Assembly (NCBI RefSeq): GCF_003610775.1
Contig: NZ_RAQO01000007.1
Coordinates: forward strand, 305-64,304
DNA: 64,000 bases
Origin: Alginatibacterium sediminis
Lineage (GTDB): Bacteria; Pseudomonadota; Gammaproteobacteria; Enterobacterales; Celerinatantimonadaceae
Reading direction: 5' to 3'
This document shows positions 46,412 through 56,306 of this stretch, piece by piece; position 1 is the first letter of the stretch, and each line of letters begins with the position of its first letter. Made by a program: the position numbers and the translations under genes. The notes under the pieces were generated by a model that had not been told where the DNA came from, did no database searches, and worked only from the letters and a program-made list of their open reading frames with translations.

Positions 46412-47047
46412 ATGGAAACAGATATCATATCTGTCAGTAATGACACTTTACAAGTCACCATAGACACGACCGAGGATATGATGTTAGTTAATGAAAAGAA
46501 TGTGAATGAATACCCAGTATTCATCAGGCCTTTTTTCTGGCGACAGAAGAAAAAATATGGAGAAGTATTAAAACCTGGTTTACTTTGGGGAAGAAGCCCA
46601 TGGTTATTCTCAACCGTGGCAATGCTTTACGGTGCATTAGACCGAAGACGATCTCCAATCGATCCGGTAATCCGCTCTCTGGTGACAGTCCGAGTATCAC
46701 AGATTAACTGGTGTGAATTTTGTGTAGACATTAACTCCAAAACATTAATGGAGCGTGCAGGGGCACAAGTTAAAGTAGATCAGTTAGAGTTTTGGCGTGA
46801 CAGTAATATATACACCCATGAAGAACGTCTAGCGATAGAATATTGTGAAGTCATGACCTATTCTGATCTTCAGGTATCGGATGAATTGGCTCAGAGGTTG
46901 AAAGCGGTTTATTCAGAAGATGCCATTGTTGAATTAACGGGTTTAATCGCCTTTCAAAACCTTTCTAGTAAGTTTAATGCTGCGCTCAATGTACCAGCAC
47001 AAGGCTTCTGTAAGATTCCGGCTCAACCATCAACAACAAATGACTGA
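46412..47047 (+). CDS. Carboxymuconolactone decarboxylase/AhpD-like family protein
   Basis: 211 residues. WCEFCVDINSKTLMERAG is the AhpD/CMD active-site helix with its CxxC pair (redox cysteines) and downstream helix; the family is an all-helical oligomer acting as a peroxidase partner or decarboxylase. Flanking helices (RSLVTVRVSQIN, ELTGLIAFQNLSSKFN) fit. Start uncertain: the ATG at 46412 lacks a ribosome site, while ATG 46481 has GAGG at good spacing and would give about 188 residues. No linked peroxidase gene. Confidence 0.85.
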   Translation: METDIISVSNDTLQVTIDTTEDMMLVNEKNVNEYPVFIRPFFWRQKKKYGEVLKPGLLWGRSPWLFSTVAMLYGALDRRRSPIDPVIRSLVTVRVSQINWCEFCVDINSKTLMERAGAQVKVDQLEFWRDSNIYTHEERLAIEYCEVMTYSDLQVSDELAQRLKAVYSEDAIVELTGLIAFQNLSSKFNAALNVPAQGFCKIPAQPSTTND

Positions 47048-47483
<436 letters not shown>

Positions 47484-47499
47484 TGGCTTACTTATTGCT
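47484..47499 (+). promoter_or_regulatory. Sigma-54-type promoter of the first PEP-CTERM-like gene
   Basis: TGGCTTACTTATTGCT: the GG and GC doublets stand 12 bp apart, as in the RpoN consensus TGGCAC-N5-TTGCW. Transcription would start about 60 nt before the GTG at 47572. Confidence 0.55.
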
Positions 47500-47571
47500 C
47501 TATGAAACACGCTTATTTAGAAATGCCGACTAAGAACAAAACTAACTGAATAATTTAATAAAGGGTGCGAC

Positions 47572-48330
47572 GTGAGTATTAGTACTGTTAATTTGGCTTT
47601 TGCCAGTATGCTAACACTATTTAGCGGTCTAGTTCATGCGGGCCTAATAATCGACTCAGATGGTCTAGAAAACCTAGAATGGTTTGATTTTAACTTGACC
47701 GAAGGACTATCTAGAGTTCAGGTAGAAAACTTAATAGATACCTCTTCCGAGTTTGAAGGCTACAGATATGCCTCTGTTGAAGAAACATCCTTACTTTTTG
47801 ATACCATTTTTAGCTCTGTGGGGATTAGCGAAAACGCAGACTCTGGGAGTGTTGTACTAAACGACACCAATAGAGGGATTGACTTGCACGACGACTTTGA
47901 AATGTTTTTTCAGATCAGCGAAGATAAATTAAGTCGGTATTTCGTAAAAACTGGAATTAATAGTGGTGAGTATAGGTATAAAGTAACCAACTATATGTTG
48001 TTCGGCGGCGCATTAACTACAGGTAGATTTAACGAAATTTCGTTAACCCGCCAAACACATTGGGATATTTTTTATGGTACAGATGTAAATACAGCGGAAA
48101 GCGTATATAGACATAACGACAATAGCTATGACCCGAGTAACGGTGGCGTAAAGAGTTTCGCCACCTCTATTTGGGACGACCCAAATGAAGTGACCACTAG
48201 CCTATTAGTAAAAAGCATTAAAGGGAGCGGTCCTGCTGTAAGTGTTAATGAGTCTACAAGTCTAACCTTTTTTACGATAGCAATCATTGGACTAACTCGC
48301 CGCCATTTTAGATTAAAATCTAGGAGCTAA
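47572..48330 (+). CDS. PEP-CTERM-like surface protein with degenerate sorting signal
   Basis: 252 residues with a signal peptide (cleavage after VHA, residue 23) and a beta-rich acidic mature part. The C-terminus, VNESTSLTFFTIAIIGLTRRHFR, has the shape of a PEP-CTERM tail (motif, about 15-residue helix, basic end) but reads NES where PEP is normal. Starts with GTG after AAGGG. The sigma-54-like promoter, shared with the second PEP-CTERM gene at 54.6 kb, supports the assignment. Mature function unknown; exosortase processing is inferred. Confidence 0.65.
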   Translation: MSISTVNLAFASMLTLFSGLVHAGLIIDSDGLENLEWFDFNLTEGLSRVQVENLIDTSSEFEGYRYASVEETSLLFDTIFSSVGISENADSGSVVLNDTNRGIDLHDDFEMFFQISEDKLSRYFVKTGINSGEYRYKVTNYMLFGGALTTGRFNEISLTRQTHWDIFYGTDVNTAESVYRHNDNSYDPSNGGVKSFATSIWDDPNEVTTSLLVKSIKGSGPAVSVNESTSLTFFTIAIIGLTRRHFRLKSRS

Positions 48331-48666
48331 CAGAGGCTTTTGGCTAATTATCGCGCTATTGGTTGACCAAATAAAAAGTAGGATATCAAGACACCCATGA
48401 TAAGTTATTACTTAGAAAAAGCATTGAAGAGGCGCTTAGTAAAACTATTATTTTAGCACAGGGTTAAGGCGGGATTTTTTGGGTTATTGGACTAACTGCC
48501 GAGCAAACAATTGGGTAAAAATGAGCTAAGAATCCACCCCAATAATTACAATCAAACCTGCATACCTTGGTTAAAAAAAACGTTGAGGGTCACCATAGCA
48601 GCGCGGCATAGAATTCCAGTGATTAGCCTTGTCGATGCAGCGCTTAAATCTCGATTCAACATGTAA
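48331..48666. other. Intergenic region with a partial RAYT repeat
   Basis: A partial unit (GGATATCAAGACACCC..., 48381-48412) matches the RAYT repeats elsewhere. Together with the inverted end at 47332-47357 it brackets the PEP-CTERM-like gene. The remaining sequence shows no gene. Confidence 0.55.
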
Positions 48667-49344
48667 TTACTGCTTAGATAACTCAATAAACTCGCGCCAA
48701 TGTAGTATCTCTACGCCCGTCAATTGACTATTTTGAAATAGATTATTAGCCATAGCCGTTCCCAGTCTCGCGCAAGAAATACTGCGATACTTATTGAGAC
48801 TTCCAACAAGCAATGGGTCAATGAATGGCATCACTGCAAGAACAAGCGCTTGTGAAAATCCGTATCGATTGGTGGGGGTCATAATCATTGATGGATGGAA
48901 TAAGCTTAATCGCTCAAATCCAAGTGCTTTCAAACCATCTTCTAGCTCCCCTTTAGCGCGTAAATAAAATGACGACGATGTTGGACTCACTCCAACCGAA
49001 CTTAGTAGTTCAAAATGAGTAATACCTGCCTTTTTACAGGCCGATGCAAACTCTAAAACTGCCATCTTATCAATTTTAATGTAGTCTTCTTTGCTCATTT
49101 TTGATGGTTGACCCACACCAAGTGTGCAAATTGCGGTGTCGTGCCCTTTTAAAAACGGCTCGTATGCTTTCGGTGAAAAAATGTCTACTTCATGCTGCAC
49201 GACAGCCCGACCTACGACATTCTCCGCTTCGCGTCGGCCAAGTAAGGTCAGTTTATTAAGCGATGGCATTTTTGATAAGGCTAATGCGGCGTGATTTCCT
49301 ACAGCGCCGGTAGCGCCGAGCATAACGATTTTATTGGAGTGCAA
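48667..49344 (-). CDS. NAD(P)-binding oxidoreductase (TIP30/atypical SDR-like)
   Basis: A 225-residue Rossmann-fold protein with the nucleotide loop MLGATGAVGNHAALAL, TLLGRREAE at the end of strand 2 and the FELLSSVGVSPTSSSFYLRAKGELEDGL block (Ser, Tyr-x-x-x-Lys) of the HTATIP2/TIP30 group. Starts with TTG at 49344, AAGGA 7 nt upstream. Substrate unknown. Confidence 0.85.
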   Translation of the reverse strand: MHSNKIVMLGATGAVGNHAALALSKMPSLNKLTLLGRREAENVVGRAVVQHEVDIFSPKAYEPFLKGHDTAICTLGVGQPSKMSKEDYIKIDKMAVLEFASACKKAGITHFELLSSVGVSPTSSSFYLRAKGELEDGLKALGFERLSLFHPSMIMTPTNRYGFSQALVLAVMPFIDPLLVGSLNKYRSISCARLGTAMANNLFQNSQLTGVEILHWREFIELSKQ

Positions 49345-49677
49345 TGGTTAATCCTTTAGCGACGTAAGACCCAATACCCCGCCGAAATAAGCGCCGGTGA
49401 TTGAGCTCGAATTCATGGCTTGATTAGCCACCTTTCATTTGCGCTAGTTTAGAACCATTACCAATAAATAAACACAAACAACGCAAACAAATGGTGGGTG
49501 AGCCACTTAAGCTTTAAGCATAGCTCACTTCTAAGCGTTACCCTGAACACCGCACAGCAATAATAAAGAACTCTACTCCCATTTAGCCACCTACTTATTA
49601 CTCCCAACCCAAAGTTCCCAGCTTGCTTGCGTCGTTGCAGACCAAAAGAAACATTGACGGTCGTTAAGCCAAGGGCT
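49345..49677. other. Intergenic region
   Basis: No supported gene. An open frame on the minus strand (49458-49781) overlaps the next gene out of frame and has no recognisable product. An imperfect palindrome around AAGCTTTAAGC (49499-49527) may act as a terminator. Confidence 0.35.
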
Positions 49678-50100
49678 TCACGCTCTAGCTTCTTTGGCCT
49701 TGGAATAGCTGCCCTGTGATTTGAATAGGCGATAAAAGTAGTTCGCAAACAAGGCCAAAAATACAACATCCCCCATAACAATCATGAACACGATAGGGCC
49801 GGCAATGCCCAAGAAATAGAGCTTTAACAAGGTAACAATAAAGCCAAGTTTGCCAATACTACCTGTAATCACAACTCCATAGTGCTTGGCTGGATTTCGA
49901 GCCACAAGCAGATATCCAATCACATAGGTTAAGGTAGTGCCCCATGAGCCTTGATATATGGCAAGCATAAGCGGGTCATTGAGTTGCTGATTGAACATAA
50001 GCTCAAAGGTAGACTCAGTGTTGAAAAAGCCAAATAACGCGCCGCAGAGATTCCAAACTGACGCAAACAGAAATAAGATAGTAAACGGATGACGAAACAT
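49678..50100 (-). CDS. Small integral membrane protein, unknown
   Basis: About 140 residues from ATG 50100 (a longer frame opens at 50163) with four hydrophobic helices (HPFTILFLFASVWNLCGALFGFF; SWGTTLTYVIGYLLVA; GVVITGSIGKLGFIVTLLKLYFL; IVFMIVMGDVVFLALFANYF) and a basic C-terminus. No family recognised with confidence. It lies 92 bp downstream of a Crp-like regulator on the same strand, so that regulator may control or accompany it. Confidence 0.65.
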   Translation of the reverse strand: MFRHPFTILFLFASVWNLCGALFGFFNTESTFELMFNQQLNDPLMLAIYQGSWGTTLTYVIGYLLVARNPAKHYGVVITGSIGKLGFIVTLLKLYFLGIAGPIVFMIVMGDVVFLALFANYFYRLFKSQGSYSKAKEARA

Positions 50101-50192
50101 AATCTTGTGCCTATAAAGTAATTGATTAGACGCAAGCATGGATAGATATTGAGACCGAAGCATTTACATATGTAAATAAACAAAAATATAAA

Positions 50193-50756
50193 CTAGTTTT
50201 TCCGAATTCGACTTAGTTGTGTGGCAGAAATGCCCAAATACGATGCTATATGATACTGCGGTATTATGTCTTCGAAACCTGGGTGCTCTTGTTTGAATAT
50301 AGAATAACGCTCTTTGGCTTCCAACAAGGCCATTTCAAGCTGTTTCTTTTCGTTGGCGACAAAGAATCGCTCAGCAATTTTGCGCCGCAGCCGCTCTAAC
50401 TCGGCGTTATTCTCAGACAAACGCTCAATTGCAGCATAGTTTAATCGCCAAATTGAACAATCACTTAAGGCCTGCTGGGGTAAGCTGTTTTTTTTTTTAC
50501 TAATCAGCGATGCATACGAACCAATGATAGCCGGAGCGGTAAAAAATGTTTTGTTGTACTCTTTCCCCTGCTTATTGGTGTAAAAAGCTCTTACAACGCC
50601 ATGTTCTAGAAAAGCGATTTCGGTTGCAACGCAACCTTCGCGAATAAAGAAATCCCCTTTTTTTAACCCATCAGCAACCAGTATCAACTCAAGTTGCGCT
50701 AATGTTTGCGCAGATAAGGGGCTAATACTCGTGAGCAATGCCTGAAAAGAATTCAT
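50193..50756 (-). CDS. Crp/Fnr-family transcriptional regulator
   Basis: 187 residues: a cyclic-nucleotide-binding-like beta roll (residues about 20-110, ADGLKKGDFFIREGCVATEIAFLEHGVV) and a short C-terminal helix-turn-helix (IIPQYHIASYLGISATQLSRIRKN). No cysteine cluster for an iron-sulfur centre and the cAMP contact residues are not conserved, so the ligand is unknown. The type is common beside small membrane or oxidoreductase genes, as here. Confidence 0.88.
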   Translation of the reverse strand: MNSFQALLTSISPLSAQTLAQLELILVADGLKKGDFFIREGCVATEIAFLEHGVVRAFYTNKQGKEYNKTFFTAPAIIGSYASLISKKKNSLPQQALSDCSIWRLNYAAIERLSENNAELERLRRKIAERFFVANEKKQLEMALLEAKERYSIFKQEHPGFEDIIPQYHIASYLGISATQLSRIRKN

Positions 50757-50788
50757 TTAAGGCTTAACCATCTCAACGAAGAGCAAAT

Positions 50789-50968
50789 CTAGTCTTCGGA
50801 AGATGATTGGGTTTCTAGTACAAGCTGCTCTTCGGTTTCGAACTCAGCATCCATTTTTGCGCGGTCGGCTTTACTTATATATTTTGGCTTGTTGCTTGTA
50901 GCAGACTTAGCATTTTTGCGCTTCGCACGCGCTTTTAAAATTTGATTGGTTTTCTTACGGCGGTTCAT
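50789..50968 (-). CDS. DUF2986 family small protein
   Basis: A 59-residue protein starting MNRRKKTNQILKARAKRKNA with SNKPKYISKADRAKMDA in the middle and an acidic tail (TEEQLVLETQSSSED). This matches the short DUF2986 family of marine gammaproteobacteria, of unknown function. The strongly basic N-terminus and acidic C-terminus suggest nucleic acid or ribosome contact. Confidence 0.8.
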   Translation of the reverse strand: MNRRKKTNQILKARAKRKNAKSATSNKPKYISKADRAKMDAEFETEEQLVLETQSSSED

Positions 50969-51090
50969 TCAAACAATTCTCAAGTGGTTATTTCGTATAT
51001 GGTAGCAGTTTAGTCCATAGAACCAAATCTGAATCAGTACCAAGGCACTCGCCGTGTGTGGCTGGCAGTGCCCAATTTGGCTCCGTTTCC

Positions 51091-51933
51091 CTACTCTGCT
51101 TGCATATGTTTGGCGTGAAAGTCTAAGTGTTGCGCTATAAAACTGGCGATAAAATAATAGCTATGATCGTAGCCCAATTGGCTTCGATATTGGAGTTGGC
51201 TATTGTGTTGCTGAGCTGCTGCTAACAGTGCGTCTGGCTTAAGTTGTTGTTCCAAAAAGTTATCCGCATCGCCTTGATCAATCAAAATGGGCATTTGAGC
51301 TTGCGCTCGCTTGAGTAGCTCGACGCTGTCATAAGCTTTCCAAGTGTCACGGTCTGTACCCAAGTAGGCCGAAAATGCTTTTTGTCCCCAAGGAACCTGC
51401 ATTGGATTACTGATGGGACTAAATGCAGAAATACTGCAATAACTACCCTGATTTTTTAAGCCAATACTCAGCGCGCCATGCCCACCCATACTATGCCCCG
51501 CTATCGATTTAACCGACGACACCGGGAAGTTGCTTTCAATAAGGGCCGGTAGCTCCTCAACAATGTAATCGTACATTTGATAGTGCGCAGCCCATGGTTG
51601 TTGGGTGGCATTTAAATAGAAACCAGCTCCTTGACCAAGATCGTAGGCTTCGTCATCAGCAACGCCTTCACCTCTGGGGCTGGTATCTGGCGCTACTATT
51701 GCGATCCCAAGCTTAGCCGCCGCTTCAAAAGCACCGGCTTTTTGCATAAAGTTTTCATCGCTGCAAGTTAACCCTGACAACCAATAGAGAATCGGTACCG
51801 GGCTATCTTGCGCGGCATTTGGCGGCAAGAAGATGGCAAAGCGCATGCCGCAGTTTAGAACTGAAGATTGATGCTGATATTGCTTGTGCCAGCCCGAAAA
51901 AACTTTGGCTTGGCTAATATTTTCTAAAGACAT
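51091..51933 (-). CDS. fghA: S-formylglutathione hydrolase
   Basis: A 280-residue alpha/beta hydrolase of the esterase D family. Nucleophile S148 in [11 protein letters not shown]; the acid Asp (DQGDADNFL) and His (YDHSYYFI) of the triad are visible; [17 protein letters not shown] is the family's N-terminal signature. It hydrolyses S-formylglutathione to formate and glutathione, the second step of glutathione-dependent formaldehyde oxidation. 71 bp downstream of adhC in the same direction, so one operon. Confidence 0.95.
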   Translation of the reverse strand: MSLENISQAKVFSGWHKQYQHQSSVLNCGMRFAIFLPPNAAQDSPVPILYWLSGLTCSDENFMQKAGAFEAAAKLGIAIVAPDTSPRGEGVADDEAYDLGQGAGFYLNATQQPWAAHYQMYDYIVEELPALIESNFPVSSVKSIAGHSMGGHGALSIGLKNQGSYCSISAFSPISNPMQVPWGQKAFSAYLGTDRDTWKAYDSVELLKRAQAQMPILIDQGDADNFLEQQLKPDALLAAAQQHNSQLQYRSQLGYDHSYYFIASFIAQHLDFHAKHMQAE

Positions 51934-52004
51934 GTTAGGTCACCTAGATCGATTCGACATTAAGAATAAGTGGCCGCGGACACGAAGCCACCCTATCTAT
52001 GGGG

Positions 52005-53144
<1,140 letters not shown>

Positions 53145-53206
53145 CTATGCCTTAGCTTTGCAGCTAACGATTGTATGAAAAGTATAGATGATGTTTCCCA
53201 TGTCAC

Positions 53207-53220
53207 TTCGACATGTCGAA
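53207..53220. promoter_or_regulatory. Perfect 14-bp palindrome upstream of adhC (candidate operator)
   Basis: TTCGACATGTCGAA, a perfect palindrome 71 bp before the adhC ATG. On the minus strand TATACT (a possible -10) follows about 20 bp downstream, so the palindrome falls at or just upstream of the -35 position, a usual activator site. The adjacent LysR protein is the likely binder. Confidence 0.5.
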
Positions 53221-53267
53221 TTACGCTTAGTATATATACTTGCACTAGCGTTATAATCCTTCTAAAT

Positions 53268-53305
53268 AGCAAAACATTATTACTCATTTGTAATAATGTT
53301 TTGCT
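53268..53305. promoter_or_regulatory. Perfect 16-bp inverted repeat in the leader of the LysR gene
   Basis: AGCAAAACATTATTAC and its exact complement, separated by TCATTT. It lies about 30 bp before the LysR start. It could be an operator for autoregulation or a stable leader hairpin in the LysR mRNA. Confidence 0.6.
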
Positions 53306-53333
53306 GGAATGACTAATCACTATGGGAAACTTC

Positions 53334-54200
53334 ATGGCAAATTGGGATGGCGTAAACGAGTTTGTCGCGGTTGGACAAACGCTCAGTTTCACCAAAGCGG
53401 CACTAAAACTGAACACATCGGTGGCCCAAATAAGCAGAAAAGTAGGCGCTTTGGAGTCTCGCTTAGCCACTAAGTTACTCAATCGAACCACTCGCAGCGT
53501 GGCCTTAACCGATGCTGGTAAAAGTTATTTCTATCAATGTCAGGCTCTAAATGAAGCACTCGAGCAAGCTGAACTGAGCGTGACTCAAATGCAGCGCACC
53601 GTTAAAGGACTAATCCGAATAACCGCCCCGGTCACTTATGGCGAACAAAAGCTGGCGCCCTTGTTGTATTCTTTTTTGCTTCACTACCCCGAGCTGGAGC
53701 TCGATCTCCACCTCAGTAATCAAAAGCTCGACATGCATGAACAAGGTTTCGATCTAGCGGTGCGTCTAGGGACCTTAACTGATAGCAGTTTAATCGCTCG
53801 CAAGCTGGCACCGCGCCAGCTATTTGTGTGCGCCAGTCCCAATTACCTAAAGGCTCGAGGACAGCCACATACCCTAAATGAATTAAAGCACCATCAATGC
53901 CTTGTGGGCAGCGTCAATCAATGGCGTTTTGCTCAAGATCAGAAAACCCGCTTACTTAGCGTCTCCGGTCGGGTGAAGTGCAATAGTGGCTTTGCCCTGC
54001 TCAATGCCGCAAAACAAGACCTAGGTTTAGTACAACTGCCCGACTATTATGTCGGTGACGCACTGCGCTCCGGTGCTTTAAAAGAAGTATTAAGCCAATA
54101 CAAAGACGACCGTGAAGGCGTTTGGGCTCTCTACCCCAGCAAGCAACATCTGTCTTCAAAAGTTAGACTGTTAATCGATTATCTAGTCGCCAATATATAA
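53334..54200 (+). CDS. LysR-family regulator next to formaldehyde detoxification genes
   Basis: About 288 residues. N-terminal winged HTH (FVAVGQTLSFTKAALKLNTSVAQISRKVGALE described by its helices; RLATKLLNRTTRSVALTDAG is the wing) and effector domain (VKGLIRITAPVTYGEQKLAPLL onward). ATG 53334 or 53322 possible. Divergent from adhC-fghA across 186 bp holding two perfect inverted repeats, so a role in formaldehyde response is inferred from position. Confidence 0.9.
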   Translation: MANWDGVNEFVAVGQTLSFTKAALKLNTSVAQISRKVGALESRLATKLLNRTTRSVALTDAGKSYFYQCQALNEALEQAELSVTQMQRTVKGLIRITAPVTYGEQKLAPLLYSFLLHYPELELDLHLSNQKLDMHEQGFDLAVRLGTLTDSSLIARKLAPRQLFVCASPNYLKARGQPHTLNELKHHQCLVGSVNQWRFAQDQKTRLLSVSGRVKCNSGFALLNAAKQDLGLVQLPDYYVGDALRSGALKEVLSQYKDDREGVWALYPSKQHLSSKVRLLIDYLVANI

Positions 54201-54237
54201 ACATCGAGTCAATTGGCAGGTTTTTTTGTCTACTAGT

Positions 54238-54351
54238 GATAGTCCATTTGTTTGGGCGTTGTTTCTGCAAGCTCAAGGCTGGCTAACTCGGTCGCCAAGT
54301 ACACTCTCATGTCAATACCGGCTGAAATACCACGGGAATTCACATACTTGC
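54238..54351 (-). pseudogene. Remnant of a DJ-1/PfpI gene
   Basis: 114 bp aligning without gaps, at roughly 80% identity by eye, to the 3' part of the intact DJ-1/PfpI gene (55639-55752). Only this fragment survives. It lies between the LysR gene and the second PEP-CTERM gene, so related PfpI sequences flank the PEP-CTERM gene as direct repeats. Confidence 0.7.
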
Positions 54352-54563
54352 TTTAGCGTCCCCATTCTTTTCGACACCTTGGTTCATAACATTATAGTTA
54401 ACAATAAACAGTTAAAATTCAGCACCTTATTAACACTCACTTATACCTATCCACAAAACAGAAACATGTTTTACCGGTAATTATTGTCATATTTTTTTAC
54501 ACTTACACTTAATTGGACGAAGCTACTAGTTTTAACCATCTGTTTTATATTAATTTTTTATAG
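54352..54563. other. AT-rich upstream region of the second PEP-CTERM gene
   Basis: No gene seen. The palindromic stretch AAACATGTTT near 54463 lies about 100 bp upstream of the sigma-54-type promoter, a distance at which enhancer-binding proteins act. No more can be supported. Confidence 0.35.
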
Positions 54564-54579
54564 TGGTTCATTTTTTGCA
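54564..54579 (+). promoter_or_regulatory. Sigma-54-type promoter of the second PEP-CTERM gene
   Basis: TGGTTCATTTTTTGCA: GG and GC doublets 12 bp apart with TTGCA intact, a good RpoN -24/-12 element. The start site would be about 30 nt before the ATG at 54621. Confidence 0.65.
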
Positions 54580-54620
54580 TCTACAAAATGGATTTTGTAA
54601 ACACATGGAAAGTATAATTA

Positions 54621-55397
54621 ATGAACAATGTAGTAAAGTTAGTATGCTTAGGCGCTGTGATGGCAACATCAACGATTTCTATATCGGCCAACGCGGGTGT
54701 AATTGGAGTCTTTGGTGCAAGTACTGGAAATGCAGTGAGTATTGCTAGTGCGCAAGGCCATACCATTGAAGTTATATCAGATTTTTCAAACCTAGGTATT
54801 TACGATGTGGTTTGGGGGCTAAACGGCCGTAATGACGCTCACAGTTCACAGCTAAGCACTTACTCTGCTGGAATAGAAAGCTACGTTATGCATGGCGGCG
54901 TATTAATGTACCATGACCGTTTCGTAACCAGTGGTGAGAACTTTATACCAGGCGCATCTAATTTTTCTTTCACTCGAAACACCAGCAGTAACATTGACCT
55001 TGCACAAGCCAGCGGCGTTGCAGGCTCTAGCATTAACGACTTAACCCTAGATGGCGGCAGTAGTTCAAACCATGGTTATGTATTGGAGTCGTCTATCGAC
55101 CAAGCATATACAGCAATTTTTGATAACGGTGTTGACGGTCAGCTTGTAGATTTTAGTTACGAATATGGCTTAGGTGATGTTTACTACTCGAGTATTCCTT
55201 TAGATTACTACCTTGGCGGCGCAAATCCCGTTAGTTTTAGTACCCTTTATACCCCACAGGTTGTTGATTACTCTATTTCTTTAGCCCAAGCTAACAATGG
55301 GTTTAGCCCTGCAACCGTTTCTGAACCAGAAAGTATAGCTATCTTCGCTCTATCTTTGCTCGGTCTAGGTGCTCGACGTTTCAAAAAACGCGTTTAA
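54621..55397 (+). CDS. PEP-CTERM sorting-domain protein
   Basis: 258 residues with a signal peptide (cleavage after ANA, near residue 25) and a C-terminal sorting signal SEPESIAIFALSLLGLGARRFKKR: motif, hydrophobic helix, arginine/lysine cluster, as recognised by exosortase. The body starts VIGVFGASTGNAVSIASAQGHTIEVI and continues through a Ser/Asn/Gly-rich domain without recognised catalytic motif; it could be a Rossmann-like glutamine-amidotransferase-type fold (VMHGGVLMYHD). Exported, probably surface or matrix bound. Ends at a very strong terminator. Confidence 0.85.
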   Translation: MNNVVKLVCLGAVMATSTISISANAGVIGVFGASTGNAVSIASAQGHTIEVISDFSNLGIYDVVWGLNGRNDAHSSQLSTYSAGIESYVMHGGVLMYHDRFVTSGENFIPGASNFSFTRNTSSNIDLAQASGVAGSSINDLTLDGGSSSNHGYVLESSIDQAYTAIFDNGVDGQLVDFSYEYGLGDVYYSSIPLDYYLGGANPVSFSTLYTPQVVDYSISLAQANNGFSPATVSEPESIAIFALSLLGLGARRFKKRV

Positions 55398-55431
55398 CTA
55401 ACGCGCTTAACTAAAGCAATAATTATTTTTC

Positions 55432-55466
55432 AAATACTAGTTAGTTAACCTAACTAGTATTTTTTT
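55432..55466 (+). terminator. Strong intrinsic terminator after the PEP-CTERM gene
   Basis: A perfect 13-bp stem (AAATACTAGTTAG and its complement) with loop TTAAC, ending in a run of seven T. 35 bp after the stop. Confidence 0.93.
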
Positions 55467-55612
55467 GCCTACCTGCCAAACTGAACACCTACATTGTCCC
55501 AAAAATTGCTTCGCGAAGACTATTTATATGCGCAATCCAAAGCTATCTCAAGACGCATTAGGATCAGCATCTTTGTTCCAAGATTCGGCTTTTACTCGAC
55601 TATTTAATGGAA

Positions 55613-56197
55613 TCAATTTGATGGCTCAGTTTGCCAATGATAATCCATTTGTTTGGCCGTTGTTTCTGCAAGCTCAGGGCTAGCCAACTCGGACACCAAG
55701 TACAAACTCATATCAATTCCAGCAGAGATTCCAGCGGAGCTGACAAACTTGCCTTGTCTCACCCAGCGCTGATTGTCTTTCACTTTAAGCTTGGGAAAAC
55801 TGTTGCGCAAGTCGGCGACGTCTTCCCAATGGGTAATCACATCTAGGCCATCATACAAACCTGTTTTGGCGAGTAAAAACGCACCGGTACAGACGCTGGC
55901 CACTAGATCTGCGGTTTGGGCATTATCGTAAATCCAATCAATCACTTTGGGTTTTTCAAGCTCGGCCGTATGCACGCCGCCAACCACGACCAGCAGATCA
56001 ATATCTGGATGATTATCAAAGCTATAATGCGGAACCACTAAATAACCACCGCGCGCATTGACGGTTTGCGCTGATTGAGCAACTAGAAAAATGTCCCAAT
56101 CATTCTGTACTAGGCGTTTTGCGGTACTAAACACTTCAAATGGCCCCGAGAAATCCAGCACCTCAGCGTCATCATAGATATAGATAGCAATATTCAT
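55613..56197 (-). CDS. DJ-1/PfpI family protein
   Basis: A 194-residue class I glutamine-amidotransferase-like protein: IYIYDDAEVLDFSGPFEVFSTA at the N-terminus (Glu), the nucleophile elbow ADLVASVCTGAFLLAKTGLYDG with its Cys, and THWEDVADLRNSFP with the next His. FVSSAGISAGIDMSLYLV places it near AraC-N-terminal/isonitrile-hydratase-type DJ-1 proteins. Activity unknown. Confidence 0.9.
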   Translation of the reverse strand: MNIAIYIYDDAEVLDFSGPFEVFSTAKRLVQNDWDIFLVAQSAQTVNARGGYLVVPHYSFDNHPDIDLLVVVGGVHTAELEKPKVIDWIYDNAQTADLVASVCTGAFLLAKTGLYDGLDVITHWEDVADLRNSFPKLKVKDNQRWVRQGKFVSSAGISAGIDMSLYLVSELASPELAETTAKQMDYHWQTEPSN

Positions 56198-56306
56198 AGC
56201 GGTCTGCTCACTTGAGTTTGTGGGGGAGTTAGTGACTCTGCAATTAAATATATAATCAGAGCCAGGCTTTTACGCAAGGCTCATAGTGCTTTGAATTGAC
56301 GTTAAA

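Noticed and set aside
49458-49781. Minus-strand 107-residue open frame
   Set aside because: Overlaps the four-helix membrane protein gene out of frame and has no family features.
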